The notes under the pieces: model-generated
What the model was told of the DNA's origin: nothing
The model's input: only the letters and a program-made list of their open reading frames with translations
Databases searched by the model: none
NCBI RefSeq assembly: GCF_000521805.1
Contig: NZ_JAMB01000009.1
Coordinates: 62,001 to 126,000, forward strand
DNA from: Marinomonas ushuaiensis DSM 15871
Lineage (GTDB): Bacteria > Pseudomonadota > Gammaproteobacteria > Pseudomonadales > Marinomonadaceae
Length of the DNA stretch: 64,000 nucleotides
Direction: 5' to 3'
Shown here: positions 1 to 11,896 of the stretch, in pieces
How the letters are laid out: every line of letters begins with the position of its first letter
Position numbering within the stretch: position 1 is the first letter of the stretch
Made by a program: the position numbers and the translations under genes

Positions 1-27
1 CTTTCTCGCTATTTACCTGTATATGTT

Positions 28-1062
28 TCATAGGTTTATAGTCTCTTCGGTCGTAGTAAGGTTAGTGGTATCAAACCATTCAGATTCGATACCTTGTTCG
101 AGATAATCCACCACCATTTTTGCCAAGGTTGGTGCGAGCAAAAAACCATGGCGGTACAAACCATTGGCACGAATAATTTGCCCTTGACGGCGAATACGAG
201 GAAGGTTGTTAGCAAATGCAGGGCGACTGTCTACACCAATTTCAAGGATTTCAGCTTCGCCAAACGCAGGGTTTATTGCATAAGCGGCATTTAATAATTC
301 CATCACGGAGCGCACTGAAGCGTGTTTCTTGGCGCTGCTTTCCACCATGGTTGCGCCAAGCATATAAACGCCATCACCACGGGGAACGATATAAAGGGGG
401 ATTCTTGGATGGAGTAAACGTACTGGTCTTGTGAGTTGCACTTCTGGACAACGTAAAATGAGCATTTCGCCTTTTACGCCACGCAAACCGTCTAGATCAG
501 GTTTTGCTTTAATGCCACGACAGTCAATAACCAAACTGTCTTTCGCCAACATGTCTGGATCTGCGCTTTGGTTTATAAAAGTGACACCTTGCTGTATTAA
601 TTTGGTTTTCAATGCTCGCAATGCATTCCGTGGAGATAAGTGTGCTTCCTCACGATAATATAAGCCTCGTGAAAAACGACCTGACAAATCAGGCTCAAGT
701 TCCGTTATTTCATCGGCATCCAAAACATCATAAGCTTGAGTTCGCTTTGCAAAACGTTTTAGATCTGCTTGATCACGATCTAAAGCCAATACCAATGACC
801 CTTGATGCTCAACCACATCTGTGTGTTTTTGCCACCAAGTTGCGGCTTTTTTGCCATAATGCAGCACGGCTTCCTCGGCACTTTCGACTTCACAATAAGG
901 AGCAAGCATTCCGCCAGCCCACCAAGAGCAAGACTCAGGACCTGGCTCCAATTGGCGATCTATCACTTTAGGGAAAATACCTCGGGCGACCAATTCCGTC
1001 GCAACACAAAGACCCGCCACGCCAGCGCCTAATACAACAACGTGTTCTGTAAATGCGTTCAT
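28..1062 (-). CDS. thiO: Glycine oxidase ThiO (thiamine thiazole synthesis)
   Basis: FAD-dependent amine oxidase of the DAO family; the family oxidises glycine to the imine used to build the thiazole ring of thiamine in the cytoplasm. The chosen start gives 344 aa with the dinucleotide-binding motif GAGVAGL at residues 12-18 and a C-terminal FAD-contact region (YRHGFLLAPTLA). A longer frame exists upstream, but the ATG at 1062 overlaps the thiD stop as ATGA, which indicates translational coupling, and the Rossmann strand then begins at the usual distance. It is the second gene behind the TPP riboswitch. ThiO rather than ThiH implies the oxygen-dependent route. The rest of a thi operon (thiS/thiG/thiE) probably lies beyond the window edge; that is inference. 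Confidence 0.9.
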   Translation of the reverse strand: MNAFTEHVVVLGAGVAGLCVATELVARGIFPKVIDRQLEPGPESCSWWAGGMLAPYCEVESAEEAVLHYGKKAATWWQKHTDVVEHQGSLVLALDRDQADLKRFAKRTQAYDVLDADEITELEPDLSGRFSRGLYYREEAHLSPRNALRALKTKLIQQGVTFINQSADPDMLAKDSLVIDCRGIKAKPDLDGLRGVKGEMLILRCPEVQLTRPVRLLHPRIPLYIVPRGDGVYMLGATMVESSAKKHASVRSVMELLNAAYAINPAFGEAEILEIGVDSRPAFANNLPRIRRQGQIIRANGLYRHGFLLAPTLAKMVVDYLEQGIESEWFDTTNLTTTEETINL

Positions 1063-1904
1063 TTCTGTCCCCACATCGCATGAAAATGATGAACTGGCCC
1101 ATGACCTGAGCCAATTTTTAATTGGTCCGCACACTCAATTGCACGGTGTAAATAATCGTGGGATTGCTCAACGGCTTGGGATATGCTCGCCCCTTTGGCT
1201 AACCAAGCGGCAATGCTGGAAGAATAGGTGCAACCTGTGCCGTGGGTATTTTGAGTGGCAATTCGTCGTGCATGAAGGATAAGTGGTTCGAAATTAGTAC
1301 CTACTAAAACATCGGTGCAAGTGTCACTCTCACCGTGTCCACCTTTCAATAAAACGTGTTTAGCGCCAAGCTGTAACAGGTCGAAAGCGTGGGAAGTTAA
1401 TTGGCTATCGTCAAAGGCATCGTGAGGTGATAACCCCAGCAAGACCTTTGCTTCGGGATAATTTGGTGTCAGTAGATCGACTCGGGGAATAAGGTCGGAT
1501 TTTAACGCATTAACGGCTTCTTCCTGTAAAAGTGCATCGCCAGACTTGGCAATCATTACAGGATCTAACACCACAAACCCTTGAAAATTCTTTAACGCAT
1601 TTGCCACAGCGATTACTAAATCACTGGAGAAAAGCATACCGATTTTAATGGCTTGAACATTTAAGTCGTCAAGAACGGCGGTAATTTGTGCAGTCACAAC
1701 ATCAATAGGGATAGGGTGAACTGCAGTAACCGCTTGAGTGTTTTGTGCTGTTACAGCAGTAATGACACTGGCGCCAAACACGCCATTAGCAGAAAAAGCT
1801 TTTAAATCGGCTTGAATGCCTGCGCCGCCACCGCTGTCAGAACCGGCAATGGTTAACGCAATTGGTGTTGTTTTTGAGGTTGTTTTGTCTAAAAGACGAG
1901 ACAT
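1059..1904 (-). CDS. thiD: Hydroxymethylpyrimidine (phosphate) kinase ThiD
   Basis: Phosphorylates HMP and HMP-P to HMP-PP for thiamine synthesis. The ribokinase-like fold is clear: TIAGSDSGGGAGIQADLKAF near the N-terminus, DPVMIAKSGDALL mid-protein, and the anion-hole/catalytic stretch THGTGCTYSSSIA near the C-terminus. The frame is open up to 1979, inside the riboswitch end, but the ATG at 1904 has a GGGTGA ribosome-binding site 5 nt upstream and gives 281 aa, close to the usual ~266; the earlier ATGs lack a site. The stop overlaps the thiO start by ATGA. It is the first gene after the TPP riboswitch, so thiamine pyrophosphate should repress it. Confidence 0.93.
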   Translation of the reverse strand: MSRLLDKTTSKTTPIALTIAGSDSGGGAGIQADLKAFSANGVFGASVITAVTAQNTQAVTAVHPIPIDVVTAQITAVLDDLNVQAIKIGMLFSSDLVIAVANALKNFQGFVVLDPVMIAKSGDALLQEEAVNALKSDLIPRVDLLTPNYPEAKVLLGLSPHDAFDDSQLTSHAFDLLQLGAKHVLLKGGHGESDTCTDVLVGTNFEPLILHARRIATQNTHGTGCTYSSSIAAWLAKGASISQAVEQSHDYLHRAIECADQLKIGSGHGPVHHFHAMWGQK

Positions 1905-1982
1905 GTATATCACCCAGTTTTTATCAGGCGACATAGGGAATGAGTGCGCGAAAAGATGCATAGAAAGACTGCATAACATCGC

Positions 1983-2072
1983 ATCCGTTCCCTACGCCGA
2001 TACTAATCGGATCAGGTTCACCGGGTTAATGAAATACATCTCTCAGCCTAATTCAACTAGGCACCCCGACGG
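1983..2072 (-). promoter_or_regulatory. TPP riboswitch (THI element)
   Basis: On the minus strand the conserved THI-box pieces appear in order: GGGGTGCC, GGCTGAGA, ACCC, GAACCTGATC, then TAGTATCGGCGTAGGGAA. This is the thi-box aptamer that binds thiamine pyrophosphate. It sits ~80 nt before the thiD start. No clear U-tract terminator follows it, so control of translation initiation looks more likely than transcription termination; that last point is inference. Confidence 0.96.
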
Positions 2073-2385
2073 ACAATTTGGAGACAGCATAGAAGACTTA
2101 AATTCAGTTTACAAGCGGTATGTTTATTTTTCGAATAATATGAAATCCTCTAAAATTCGCTATAATCCTTTAAAATGTCGACTTTATGCATTAAAAGTCA
2201 TTTAAAATAATTCAATTTATTTTTTAAAGTTTAATTGATGGAAATTAATTTGATTAAAGTTTACTTCGCCAGAAGGTCGTATTTGTTATAGTGAAAGTCA
2301 TTTTTGTTGTGCATGACAAATATAGAAAACCATTGTTATGAAGCTATTGTATTTCTTAAATTGTATTTCTTAGGAGCAACCCATA
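2073..2385. other. AT-rich divergent intergenic region, thiD / cupin gene
   Basis: About 310 bases without a gene. It holds the thi promoter at its left end and, at its right end, the AGGAG ribosome-binding site (2372-2376) of the cupin gene. The middle is AT-rich; I see no hairpin, repeat or convincing small gene in it. Confidence 0.6.
2086..2114 (-). promoter_or_regulatory. Probable sigma-70 promoter of thiD-thiO
   Basis: Minus strand: -35 TTGTAA (2114-2109), a 17-nt spacer and -10 TATGCT (2091-2086). The predicted start near 2079 lies about 8 nt before the first base of the TPP aptamer, which is where a riboswitch transcript should begin. Identified by eye from consensus and position only. 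Confidence 0.6.
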
Positions 2386-2820
2386 TTGAATCAGATTAGT
2401 CTTCCTGTTTTATCGTCACCTGTTACCGTAAATAATAACCCAGAGAGTGAATATAGGAATGGGACAGGGTATTCCGTTTTCAACGATGTTACATATTCCC
2501 TAGAAAACTATAATGGTTTGTTTATTACTGACAGAATGGATGCTTTGAATTTTCGTCATCGGATAAGTGAACCTGGGTACTTTAGTTCGTGGCATGTGGC
2601 AGGCGATCCTACTTTGATTGTCATTCGCTCAGGCATATTACGAATCACATTGCGTAATGGGGATTATCGAGACTTCACGGCAGGAGATATGTTTATTGCT
2701 CAAGATTGTTTACAGGCAGATGAAGTGTTTAATGATCAGGTTCATGGGCACACGGCAGAGCTAATAGGCGATCAAGCCTTGTCTGCCGTGCATATTAAAC
2801 TCTCTTCATTAGGTGATTAG
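2386..2820 (+). CDS. Cupin-fold protein of unknown function
   Basis: 144 aa, starting at TTG with an AGGAG site 9 nt upstream; no ATG is available nearby. The C-terminal half has the spacing of a single cupin barrel: SWHVAGDPTLIVIRSGILRITLRNGDYRDFTAGDMFIAQD, in which G-x-L-x-[IVL] and the G-D-M-F turn match cupin motif 1/2 edges. The usual metal-binding His pair is not evident, so enzymatic activity cannot be claimed. It converges with codA, their stops only 13 bp apart, so they share a 3' region but not a transcript. Function not recognised; a link to nucleobase metabolism would be guesswork from position. Confidence 0.75.
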   Translation: MNQISLPVLSSPVTVNNNPESEYRNGTGYSVFNDVTYSLENYNGLFITDRMDALNFRHRISEPGYFSSWHVAGDPTLIVIRSGILRITLRNGDYRDFTAGDMFIAQDCLQADEVFNDQVHGHTAELIGDQALSAVHIKLSSLGD

Positions 2821-2833
2821 TTAACCTGATTTT

Positions 2834-4090
2834 TTATGTTGTCACCCAAGGATTACTGGTAATTTGTGCAGGCTGACGTTGCATGATGATTTCTCCATGG
2901 CGTACTGACAGCAGTACTTCGCCTTGTTTGCGCAGCACGCTGTAATCATCAAAGCCTTCTAATAAGATAAAGTTCGCTGGGTTGCCGATTTCAATACCGT
3001 AGTTGTCCAAACACATCGTTTTCGCGCTGTTGTCTGTGATCATGTCTAAGGCTTTTTCATAGTCTTGATAACCCATCATTTGGCAGATGTGCATAGCAAA
3101 GTCGAGCGTTCGTAACAGCTTACCGTTACCCAATGAATACCAAGGGTCAAAGATTGAATCTTGTCCTAAACACACGTTAATATTAGCTTCTCTCAACTCT
3201 TTTACTCGTGTTACACCGCGACGCTTTGGGTAGGTATCGAATCGACCTTGGAGATGAATGCTTTCAGTCGGGCAAGATATAAAATTGATACCTGAGTTTT
3301 TCAACAAGCGAAATAGCTTTGAACAATAAGCGTTGTCATAGGAATGCATGGCTGTTGTGTGGCTGGCGGTGACTTTGTCACCCATGTCATGGAATAAGGC
3401 TTCACAAGCAAGAAACTCTAAAAAGCGTGAATTCGGATCGTCTATTTCATCGCAATGAACATCAATCAGACGATCGTATTTTTTGGCGAGCTCGATGATT
3501 TTTTTGATGGATTGTTCACCCAGTTCTCGGGTGTATTCAAAATGGGGAATCCCGCCTACAACGTCAGCTCCTATTTCTAGGGCTTCTTCCATGAGTTTTA
3601 AACCATTGGGGTACGACAACAGACCGTCTTGTGGGAAGGCAACGACTTGTAAATCTATCTTACCTTTCAATTCATCTCGTAGCGCACATAAAGTGCGAAC
3701 ACCAATCAAGGTTGGGTCTGTTGTATCGGCATGAGTTCGAATTGCTTGCACACCGTTTTGTACCAAGAGCTCAATGGTAGACAACGCGCGTTTACGAATG
3801 TCTGCTTCATTCAGCATAGGTTTACGTTGGCTCCAGCGCTCTATGCCTTCAAACAGCGTGCCGCTCTGATTCCATTCAGGTTCACCAGCTGTGAGCGCTG
3901 CATCAAGGTGTATGTGCGGCTCAACAAAAGGCGCACAGACAAGGTTGCCGTCAGCGTCTATTACTTCTGTGGCAGATTTTAAAGAAGGTAGTGTGCCGTC
4001 TTGTTTTTCGATTTTGGTAAAGTGGCCGTTTTCAATCTGTAAGGTAAATAACTCTGGTTGTTGGCGTAAACGAGCGTTAATAATTTGCAT
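2834..4090 (-). CDS. codA: Cytosine deaminase CodA
   Basis: Amidohydrolase that deaminates cytosine to uracil in the cytoplasm for pyrimidine salvage. In 418 aa the metal ligands and catalytic residues are visible: PHIHLD (His59, His61), DVHCDE (His212, Asp214, Glu215), TASHTTAM (His244) and LGQDSIFDPWYSLG (Asp311). The length and HIHLD-HCDE-SH-GQDSI pattern match the E. coli CodA subgroup rather than a generic deaminase. It follows codB on the same strand across a 91-bp gap that contains an AGCGGC/GCCGCT hairpin (4145-4172). Isocytosine or related ring substrates remain possible. Confidence 0.92.
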   Translation of the reverse strand: MQIINARLRQQPELFTLQIENGHFTKIEKQDGTLPSLKSATEVIDADGNLVCAPFVEPHIHLDAALTAGEPEWNQSGTLFEGIERWSQRKPMLNEADIRKRALSTIELLVQNGVQAIRTHADTTDPTLIGVRTLCALRDELKGKIDLQVVAFPQDGLLSYPNGLKLMEEALEIGADVVGGIPHFEYTRELGEQSIKKIIELAKKYDRLIDVHCDEIDDPNSRFLEFLACEALFHDMGDKVTASHTTAMHSYDNAYCSKLFRLLKNSGINFISCPTESIHLQGRFDTYPKRRGVTRVKELREANINVCLGQDSIFDPWYSLGNGKLLRTLDFAMHICQMMGYQDYEKALDMITDNSAKTMCLDNYGIEIGNPANFILLEGFDDYSVLRKQGEVLLSVRHGEIIMQRQPAQITSNPWVTT

Positions 4091-4144
4091 AGGAAACCCT
4101 ATTTTTGCGTCTTAAATAAACGACTGTTTGTATTTAACTTTATT

Positions 4145-4172
4145 GAGCGGCAAGCAGAAACTCGCCGCTTAT
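4145..4172 (-). repeat. Intercistronic hairpin between codB and codA
   Basis: The bases AGCGGC and GCCGCT form a 6-bp GC stem with a ~14-nt loop in the codB-codA gap. There is no U-tract on either side, so it is not a typical terminator. It could protect the upstream message end or tune codA expression; this is inference. Confidence 0.4.
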
Positions 4173-4181
4173 ATTGCTTGA

Positions 4182-5432
4182 TTAATCTAAGACTGTTTTT
4201 GTTTGACTCTGAAGTTGAGACGTTAAAACACCATATACAACAATAGCAAAAAAAACACCGACAATTGGTGGAACAACAGGTGAAAAATACGCCGCTGCAG
4301 ATGCAATCGCGTAAGAACCCAATCCAACCCAATTAAAATCCGGTAGCGTTACATTATTTAACAATGGGTATTTGCCTTTATGGCGTAACCAAAAATCAGC
4401 CATAATGACACCACCAATAGGTGGAATAAAAGTACCTAACAAAATCAGGAACGGAATCAAGAAATTGTACATGCCAAAGACAGCCATCACAGTCCCGATT
4501 GCGGCACCAATAACCGTTACTGTACGACGCTTATCTGTACGAATAAGGTTACAACCCGCCACCGCAAAGTTATAAATAGTATTGTCTTGAGTCGTCCAAA
4601 TATTAAGGAATAACATAAGCACAGCCAACACCAAAAAGCCTTGAGCAAGCATGACATCAACGATATCAGCTTGTTGATAAACCAACGTGCCCAGAGCGCC
4701 AGTTAATACCATCAAACCATTACCAATAAAGAACGCTGCCATAGTCGCCCAAATGGCTACTTTTCCACTGTTTGCGAAACGGCTCCAGTTTGTGGACTGT
4801 GTAGCGCCACTTACAAAAGTACCAATGACAACGGTAATTGCAGCTGTAAAACTTAAGCTTTCAGTTGGTTCAATACCGAATAGGGTAGATACGCCACCGA
4901 CATCAACCAAACCTGTGTAAAGGCTAATTAAAATAAAAATGAGCATAACGGGGACAGCAACACGAGACAAAATATCCATGCCGCGAAAACCAATCATAGC
5001 GGTAATACAAAATGCCATACCGAATAGCACCATTAAAGGTGTTTGCCATGCTTCAGGAATACCTGTGATTTTCACTAAAACAATGGCAAGAGTTGCGGTT
5101 CCCCATGCATACCAACCGATTTGTGTAAAACCTAAAATAAAGTCAGAAAGCTTACTGCCTAATTCACCAAAACAGAATCGGCACATTAGAACGCTGTTTA
5201 AACCACTCTTGTAAGCAATGAAGGCTAAAAAAGAAGCATAGATTCCGAGTAATAAATTACCCGCAAGTACGACTAATAAGAGTTCAGAGAAAGAAAAGGC
5301 GGTTCCTAATGTTCCACCTGCCCACATAGTGGCAGTAAAAAAGGTAAAACCGAGCAAGATAAACGCCATTGGAAGTAATCCTCGTCGTTGGTTCTGAGGT
5401 ACTTCAGTTAGAGGGTAGTCTGATTGGTTCAT
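4182..5432 (-). CDS. codB: Cytosine permease CodB (NCS1 family)
   Basis: Inner-membrane nucleobase:cation symporter of 416 aa with about 12 hydrophobic segments. Family features are visible: an N-terminal PQNQRRGLLPMAFILLGFTF segment, MWAGGTLGTAFSF in helix 1 and IGWYAWGTATLAIVLVK in helix 3. It is the usual partner of codA and lies directly upstream on the same strand. A GGAGACAG site precedes the ATG. Cytosine is the expected substrate from the partner gene; NCS1 proteins also carry other bases, so specificity is inferred. Confidence 0.9.
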   Translation of the reverse strand: MNQSDYPLTEVPQNQRRGLLPMAFILLGFTFFTATMWAGGTLGTAFSFSELLLVVLAGNLLLGIYASFLAFIAYKSGLNSVLMCRFCFGELGSKLSDFILGFTQIGWYAWGTATLAIVLVKITGIPEAWQTPLMVLFGMAFCITAMIGFRGMDILSRVAVPVMLIFILISLYTGLVDVGGVSTLFGIEPTESLSFTAAITVVIGTFVSGATQSTNWSRFANSGKVAIWATMAAFFIGNGLMVLTGALGTLVYQQADIVDVMLAQGFLVLAVLMLFLNIWTTQDNTIYNFAVAGCNLIRTDKRRTVTVIGAAIGTVMAVFGMYNFLIPFLILLGTFIPPIGGVIMADFWLRHKGKYPLLNNVTLPDFNWVGLGSYAIASAAAYFSPVVPPIVGVFFAIVVYGVLTSQLQSQTKTVLD

Positions 5433-8080
<2,648 letters not shown>

Positions 8081-8102
8081 TCTCCTAGTGTTACCAACGC
8101 CC

Positions 8103-8137
8103 AACCCCTTAATTTGAAAAGATTACGGGGTTTTTTT
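8103..8137 (+). terminator. Rho-independent terminator of katG
   Basis: AACCCC pairs with GGGGTT around an AT-rich inner stem (one mismatch), followed directly by seven T residues, 22 bp after the katG stop. Confidence 0.85.
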
Positions 8138-8177
8138 ATGGGTGATATTTAGGTGTTTATGACAAAAGATTAGGCAT

Positions 8178-8225
8178 AAAAAAAGCCCCATCAAACAAAC
8201 TATAGTCAACATGATGAGGCTTTTT
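8178..8225 (-). terminator. Terminator downstream of the chemoreceptor gene
   Basis: Inverted repeat AAAAAGCC-CCATCA / TGATG-AGGCTTTTT with a ~20-nt loop; on the minus strand it ends in a run of seven U. It lies 16 bp after the chemoreceptor stop and can also act as a backup for katG on the plus strand. Confidence 0.85.
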
Positions 8226-8240
8226 AGAACAATTTAACGA

Positions 8241-9911
8241 TTAGGTTTTAAACTTACTTGTTACACGTTGAATAAGTTTGGATTGCTCTTCAAGTCGAGA
8301 GAACTGAACGCTGGTTTCTTTCGAGCTCTTACCAATCGAATCCGCAAGATCTGCTATACCACTGATATTATGAGCCATGTCATTTACCACAGAGGACTGC
8401 TGGCTAGCAGCATTTGAAACATCGACGTTCATACTGGTGAGTTGTTTAATAGACTCAGAGCTTGAATTGATGATGTGTGTAATCGCATCCATTGACTCGA
8501 TAACAGCGGTTCTTTTCTCAGTTGTGTTGCTCATGTCTTGAATGGTTTTTTCAGCGCTTAGCTGTAACTTGTCCAGAATCGTTTGAATTTGAACCGTGCT
8601 TTGTTGGCTGCGTTGAGCAAGGTTTCGTACTTCATCGGCAACCACCGCAAATCCTCGACCAAGTTCACCAGCACGTGCAGCTTCGATAGCGGCGTTTAGT
8701 GCAAGTAGGTTAGTCTGTTCGGAAATGCCTTGGATAACACTTAGAACTGAATTTATCTCTTCAACATTGCCACCTAATTCTTGGATAGATTGTTCGACAC
8801 TGGCTAATACAGTGTTTAAGGCGTTTAGTTCTGCGCCAGATATTTGAACTTGTTTCAGTACATTTTGAACTTCTTCGTCGGTATTTTCAGCAGAGGTGCG
8901 TGTGCGTTCGGCGTTGTCAGCAATTTCCATTGCAGTGGTCGACATTTCTTCAATCGCGGCGGCTGTGCTTGTCGTTTCCTGTATTTGTTTATTAGAAGCT
9001 AAGGCAAGATCTTTATGTTGTTGTCTTGATATAGAAGCGACTTCGTTCAGCTGATCACAGGCACTTTTTAAGCTGTTTATATCGCTAGCCATTGATGCTA
9101 AGAAACGATTAAAGTGACTAGAAATATCATCCAAAATGTCTAATGAACTTCCAGGTAAGGTGGCGGTTAAATCACCTTCACCATCTGCTAAATCTTCCAC
9201 TGCATCACGCAGAGACGTAAGTGCAGTTAGCATGAGTCGAACGGAAAAGAATACAACGATAGCAACAAAAACCGCCAATCCAAATATCACTAATAAGTTT
9301 TGAAAGAGACTAGATTGTTGGGATTTTTTAAGTGAGTTGTCTATATTGTCTAACATTATTTCTGTGCCATCGATAAAGAAGCCTGTTGCGATTGCAACAT
9401 TCCACTTATCAATCCAAAGAGAGTAGCTGTATTTTTCTGAAGGCTCGGTTTCGCCTTTTTTAGGAAAATAGTAGGTGGTAAAGCCTTCACCCGATTTCGC
9501 AGCTGTTAGTATATTTTTAACAATTAAGTTACCTAATTTGTCTTTCGAGTCGATGAAGTTACCGCCAACACCAACGCCGGAACCACTCATTAAACGAGTA
9601 CCTTCACCATCATAAGCAAATAAGTAACCTACATCATTGTCGAAGCGGTAGTTATAAAGCAATGCTAAAGCGTCTTCTAAGCCTTCTTTACCTGGCATAT
9701 CAAGGTAAGGCTGGATGATACTTAAAGAGGAATCGATAACGGTAACCAGACGTCTTTTTTCAACTTCAATAATGGCATCTTCTGAAATTTGAGAGACTTG
9801 TTGATTGATTGTATCAAGTGTTTTTATTTGCATAAAAATACCGACAATAGCCACTAAAATAAAGGGGGCAAAGGCAAACATATATATCTGAGCTTTTAGC
9901 GATCGAAACAT
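8241..9911 (-). CDS. Methyl-accepting chemotaxis protein with Cache sensor
   Basis: Inner-membrane chemoreceptor of 556 aa. Order: TM1 (about 10-30), a periplasmic single-Cache domain (about 35-190, with [18 protein letters not shown] and [13 protein letters not shown] typical of sCache_2), TM2 (203-224), HAMP (about 225-280), then the long coiled-coil signalling domain. The highly conserved hairpin tip that contacts CheA/CheW is intact ([21 protein letters not shown] through [12 protein letters not shown]). It is transcribed alone. sCache_2 receptors often bind small carboxylic acids, but the ligand cannot be read from sequence. No C-terminal CheR-binding pentapeptide is visible. Confidence 0.93.
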   Translation of the reverse strand: MFRSLKAQIYMFAFAPFILVAIVGIFMQIKTLDTINQQVSQISEDAIIEVEKRRLVTVIDSSLSIIQPYLDMPGKEGLEDALALLYNYRFDNDVGYLFAYDGEGTRLMSGSGVGVGGNFIDSKDKLGNLIVKNILTAAKSGEGFTTYYFPKKGETEPSEKYSYSLWIDKWNVAIATGFFIDGTEIMLDNIDNSLKKSQQSSLFQNLLVIFGLAVFVAIVVFFSVRLMLTALTSLRDAVEDLADGEGDLTATLPGSSLDILDDISSHFNRFLASMASDINSLKSACDQLNEVASISRQQHKDLALASNKQIQETTSTAAAIEEMSTTAMEIADNAERTRTSAENTDEEVQNVLKQVQISGAELNALNTVLASVEQSIQELGGNVEEINSVLSVIQGISEQTNLLALNAAIEAARAGELGRGFAVVADEVRNLAQRSQQSTVQIQTILDKLQLSAEKTIQDMSNTTEKRTAVIESMDAITHIINSSSESIKQLTSMNVDVSNAASQQSSVVNDMAHNISGIADLADSIGKSSKETSVQFSRLEEQSKLIQRVTSKFKT

Positions 9912-10192
9912 AAGTAATACTCCAGGATAAAAAGGATAATCCTAATAATTTATTGTTTTTTTATATCCAAAACATATTTGATGTACTATAAAAAATTATA
10001 GCGCTTTGTAATTATTGAGTAAGCAATGCTTATAATATATGACAGTTTCTAGCGAAAGACACTGTTTAAAAAAGGGTTCTAGGGAAGGTATAAATAAGCT
10101 CTCTTGTTCCAGTGTGAATAAAAAAACTACTATTTTTATAGCCGAATATCGAATCTGAATAGTGTTCTTATTATCGAGGTACCCAATAAATT

Positions 10193-10480
10193 ATGAGATT
10201 TTTTCTTACCCTTATCTTTTTAGTAAATCTCGGTTGTGCTCGAATAACCAATGACCAAGAATTTATGCAAAACTGTACCAATGATTGGTATCAACTAGTG
10301 GAAGATCAAATTTCGACAGGTGATGGTCAGGGGCATGGACCGGATCTCGGTTCATTAGAATGGCGTTCTGTCATTGAGTTCAAGCTGAAAATACAAGATG
10401 AGCCTTCTGTACCGTCAGTACAATCAAGTCAATGGTGTAACTACATCAATGACTTGATTGTTTCTAATAAGTTCGAGTAG
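10193..10480 (+). CDS. Small putative exported/lipoprotein, unknown function
   Basis: 95 aa with a hydrophobic N-terminal stretch (FFLTLIFLVNLG) followed by Cys15. The VNLG-C junction resembles a lipobox but has Asn at -3, so plain secretion is as likely as lipidation. The mature part is hydrophilic and contains two further cysteines (QNCTNDW, QWCNY) that could form a disulphide in the periplasm. A GAGG motif lies ~14 nt before the ATG. It stands alone between the chemoreceptor and guaD. No family recognised. Confidence 0.6.
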   Translation: MRFFLTLIFLVNLGCARITNDQEFMQNCTNDWYQLVEDQISTGDGQGHGPDLGSLEWRSVIEFKLKIQDEPSVPSVQSSQWCNYINDLIVSNKFE

Positions 10481-10491
10481 TTCGCTCTTTG

Positions 10492-11793
10492 TTAGCGTTT
10501 ATGTACGCATTGTCCTGCAGAGTAGGTGGCTTGTATTGCTCTGTCGTCACCTATTGTCATAAAGACAAACAAGCTTTCTTCAATGTTTTTAGACAAAGCC
10601 AAACGTGATTCAAGTAACGGTGTGCCTCTGGTGTCTAGAATAACAAAATCCGCTTCTGTTCCTACTGCTAGGTTGCCAACTTTACCTTCGAGACGAAGAG
10701 CTTTTGCGCCACCTAAAGTGGAAAGATAAAGCGATTTAATTGGGCTCAAGTTCTCGTTTTGCAGTTGGATGACTTTGTAGGCTTCATTCATGGTTTGCAG
10801 CATAGAGAAGCTAGTACCACCGCCGACGTCTGTTCCTAAACCAACGTTTACATTGTGCTCTTCCGCTTTACTCAGTTTGAATAAACCACTACCGATGAAT
10901 AAGTTGGACGTTGGGCAAAATGAAATGGCAGAACCTGTTTCATGCAACCTATGGTATTCGCTGTCACAAAGGTGAATACCGTGAGCAAAAACAGAACGTT
11001 CGCTCAGTAACTTGTGTTGGTCGTACACATCAAGGTAGTTTTTACTTTTAGGGAATAAGCCCTGAACCCAAGCGCATTCATCTTTGTTTTCAGACAGATG
11101 GGTATGAAGGTAAACGTCGTCGTATTCACTTAATAATTTGCCAGCCAACTTGAGTTGTTCGTCTGAGCTGGTCGGTGCAAAACGTGGCGTGATGGCATAG
11201 TGCAATCGGCCTTTGTTGTGCCAAGCATCGATCAGTTCTTTGCTTTCTTTATAACTGCTTTCTGGTGTGTCGGTTAAGTAACCTGGTGCGTTACGATCCA
11301 TCATCACTTTACCGCAAATCATGCGTAGATTATGGACTTCACTGGCTTCAAAGAAAGCGTCTACAGAGACTTTATGAACGGTGCCAAATACTAACGCTGT
11401 GGTTGTGCCATTGCGAAGTAGCTCTTTTAGAAAACGGTCTGCAACATCGCGAGCGTATGCTTTGTCGCTGAACTTACTTTCTTCGGGAAAGGTATAGGTG
11501 TTTAACCATGTAAGAAGTTGTTCGCCATAAGAGCCGATCATATCGGTTTGTGGGTAATGGATATGCGTATCAATAAACCCCGGAGTAATAATAGCGTCAG
11601 GATGGTGTTCTATGGCTAGATCATTTGGTAGTGTTGGAATAAGTTGTGTTGCATCACCTAGAGCATGAATTTTATCGCCCTTAACGACTAATAAGCCATC
11701 TTCAAAATATTCATAAGCGGCATCAATGCCAACGTCTTTTGGATCTGCTATGCAGTGAACAATGGCGGCACGCCAGGCTTTTAATTGGCTCAT
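10492..11793 (-). CDS. guaD: Guanine deaminase
   Basis: Zinc amidohydrolase converting guanine to xanthine and ammonia in purine catabolism. Diagnostic motifs: PGFIDTHIHYPQTDMIGSYG (His ligands), LHTHLSENKDE, FAHGIHL, FCPTSNLFIGSGLF and LGTDVGGGTSFSML (catalytic Asp). The start at 11793 gives 433 aa, near the E. coli enzyme's length, with AAGAGAGAC upstream; an earlier ATG at 11844 adds an unconserved tail and lacks a ribosome-binding site. It is monocistronic, and its stop is 11 bp from the stop of the converging small exported protein gene. Together with codBA and ppnP it points to active base salvage. Confidence 0.94.
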   Translation of the reverse strand: MSQLKAWRAAIVHCIADPKDVGIDAAYEYFEDGLLVVKGDKIHALGDATQLIPTLPNDLAIEHHPDAIITPGFIDTHIHYPQTDMIGSYGEQLLTWLNTYTFPEESKFSDKAYARDVADRFLKELLRNGTTTALVFGTVHKVSVDAFFEASEVHNLRMICGKVMMDRNAPGYLTDTPESSYKESKELIDAWHNKGRLHYAITPRFAPTSSDEQLKLAGKLLSEYDDVYLHTHLSENKDECAWVQGLFPKSKNYLDVYDQHKLLSERSVFAHGIHLCDSEYHRLHETGSAISFCPTSNLFIGSGLFKLSKAEEHNVNVGLGTDVGGGTSFSMLQTMNEAYKVIQLQNENLSPIKSLYLSTLGGAKALRLEGKVGNLAVGTEADFVILDTRGTPLLESRLALSKNIEESLFVFMTIGDDRAIQATYSAGQCVHKR

Positions 11794-11896
11794 GTTGTCT
11801 CTCTTAGCTGTCTTTTTTAGATCTAGATTTGACCGAATGGTCATACTTTAGCAGGTCTTTCTTTGCCTTTCATCAGAGGTTTTTTATTTTCGATGA

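Noticed and set aside
1816..2205. 129-codon plus-strand frame over the TPP riboswitch
   Set aside because: It lies across the antisense of thiD and the riboswitch; a shadow frame.
10120..10148. FliA (sigma-28) promoter before the small exported protein
   Set aside because: GCCGAATA matches only 6 of 8 bases of the -10, and a TAAA at the right distance is missing.
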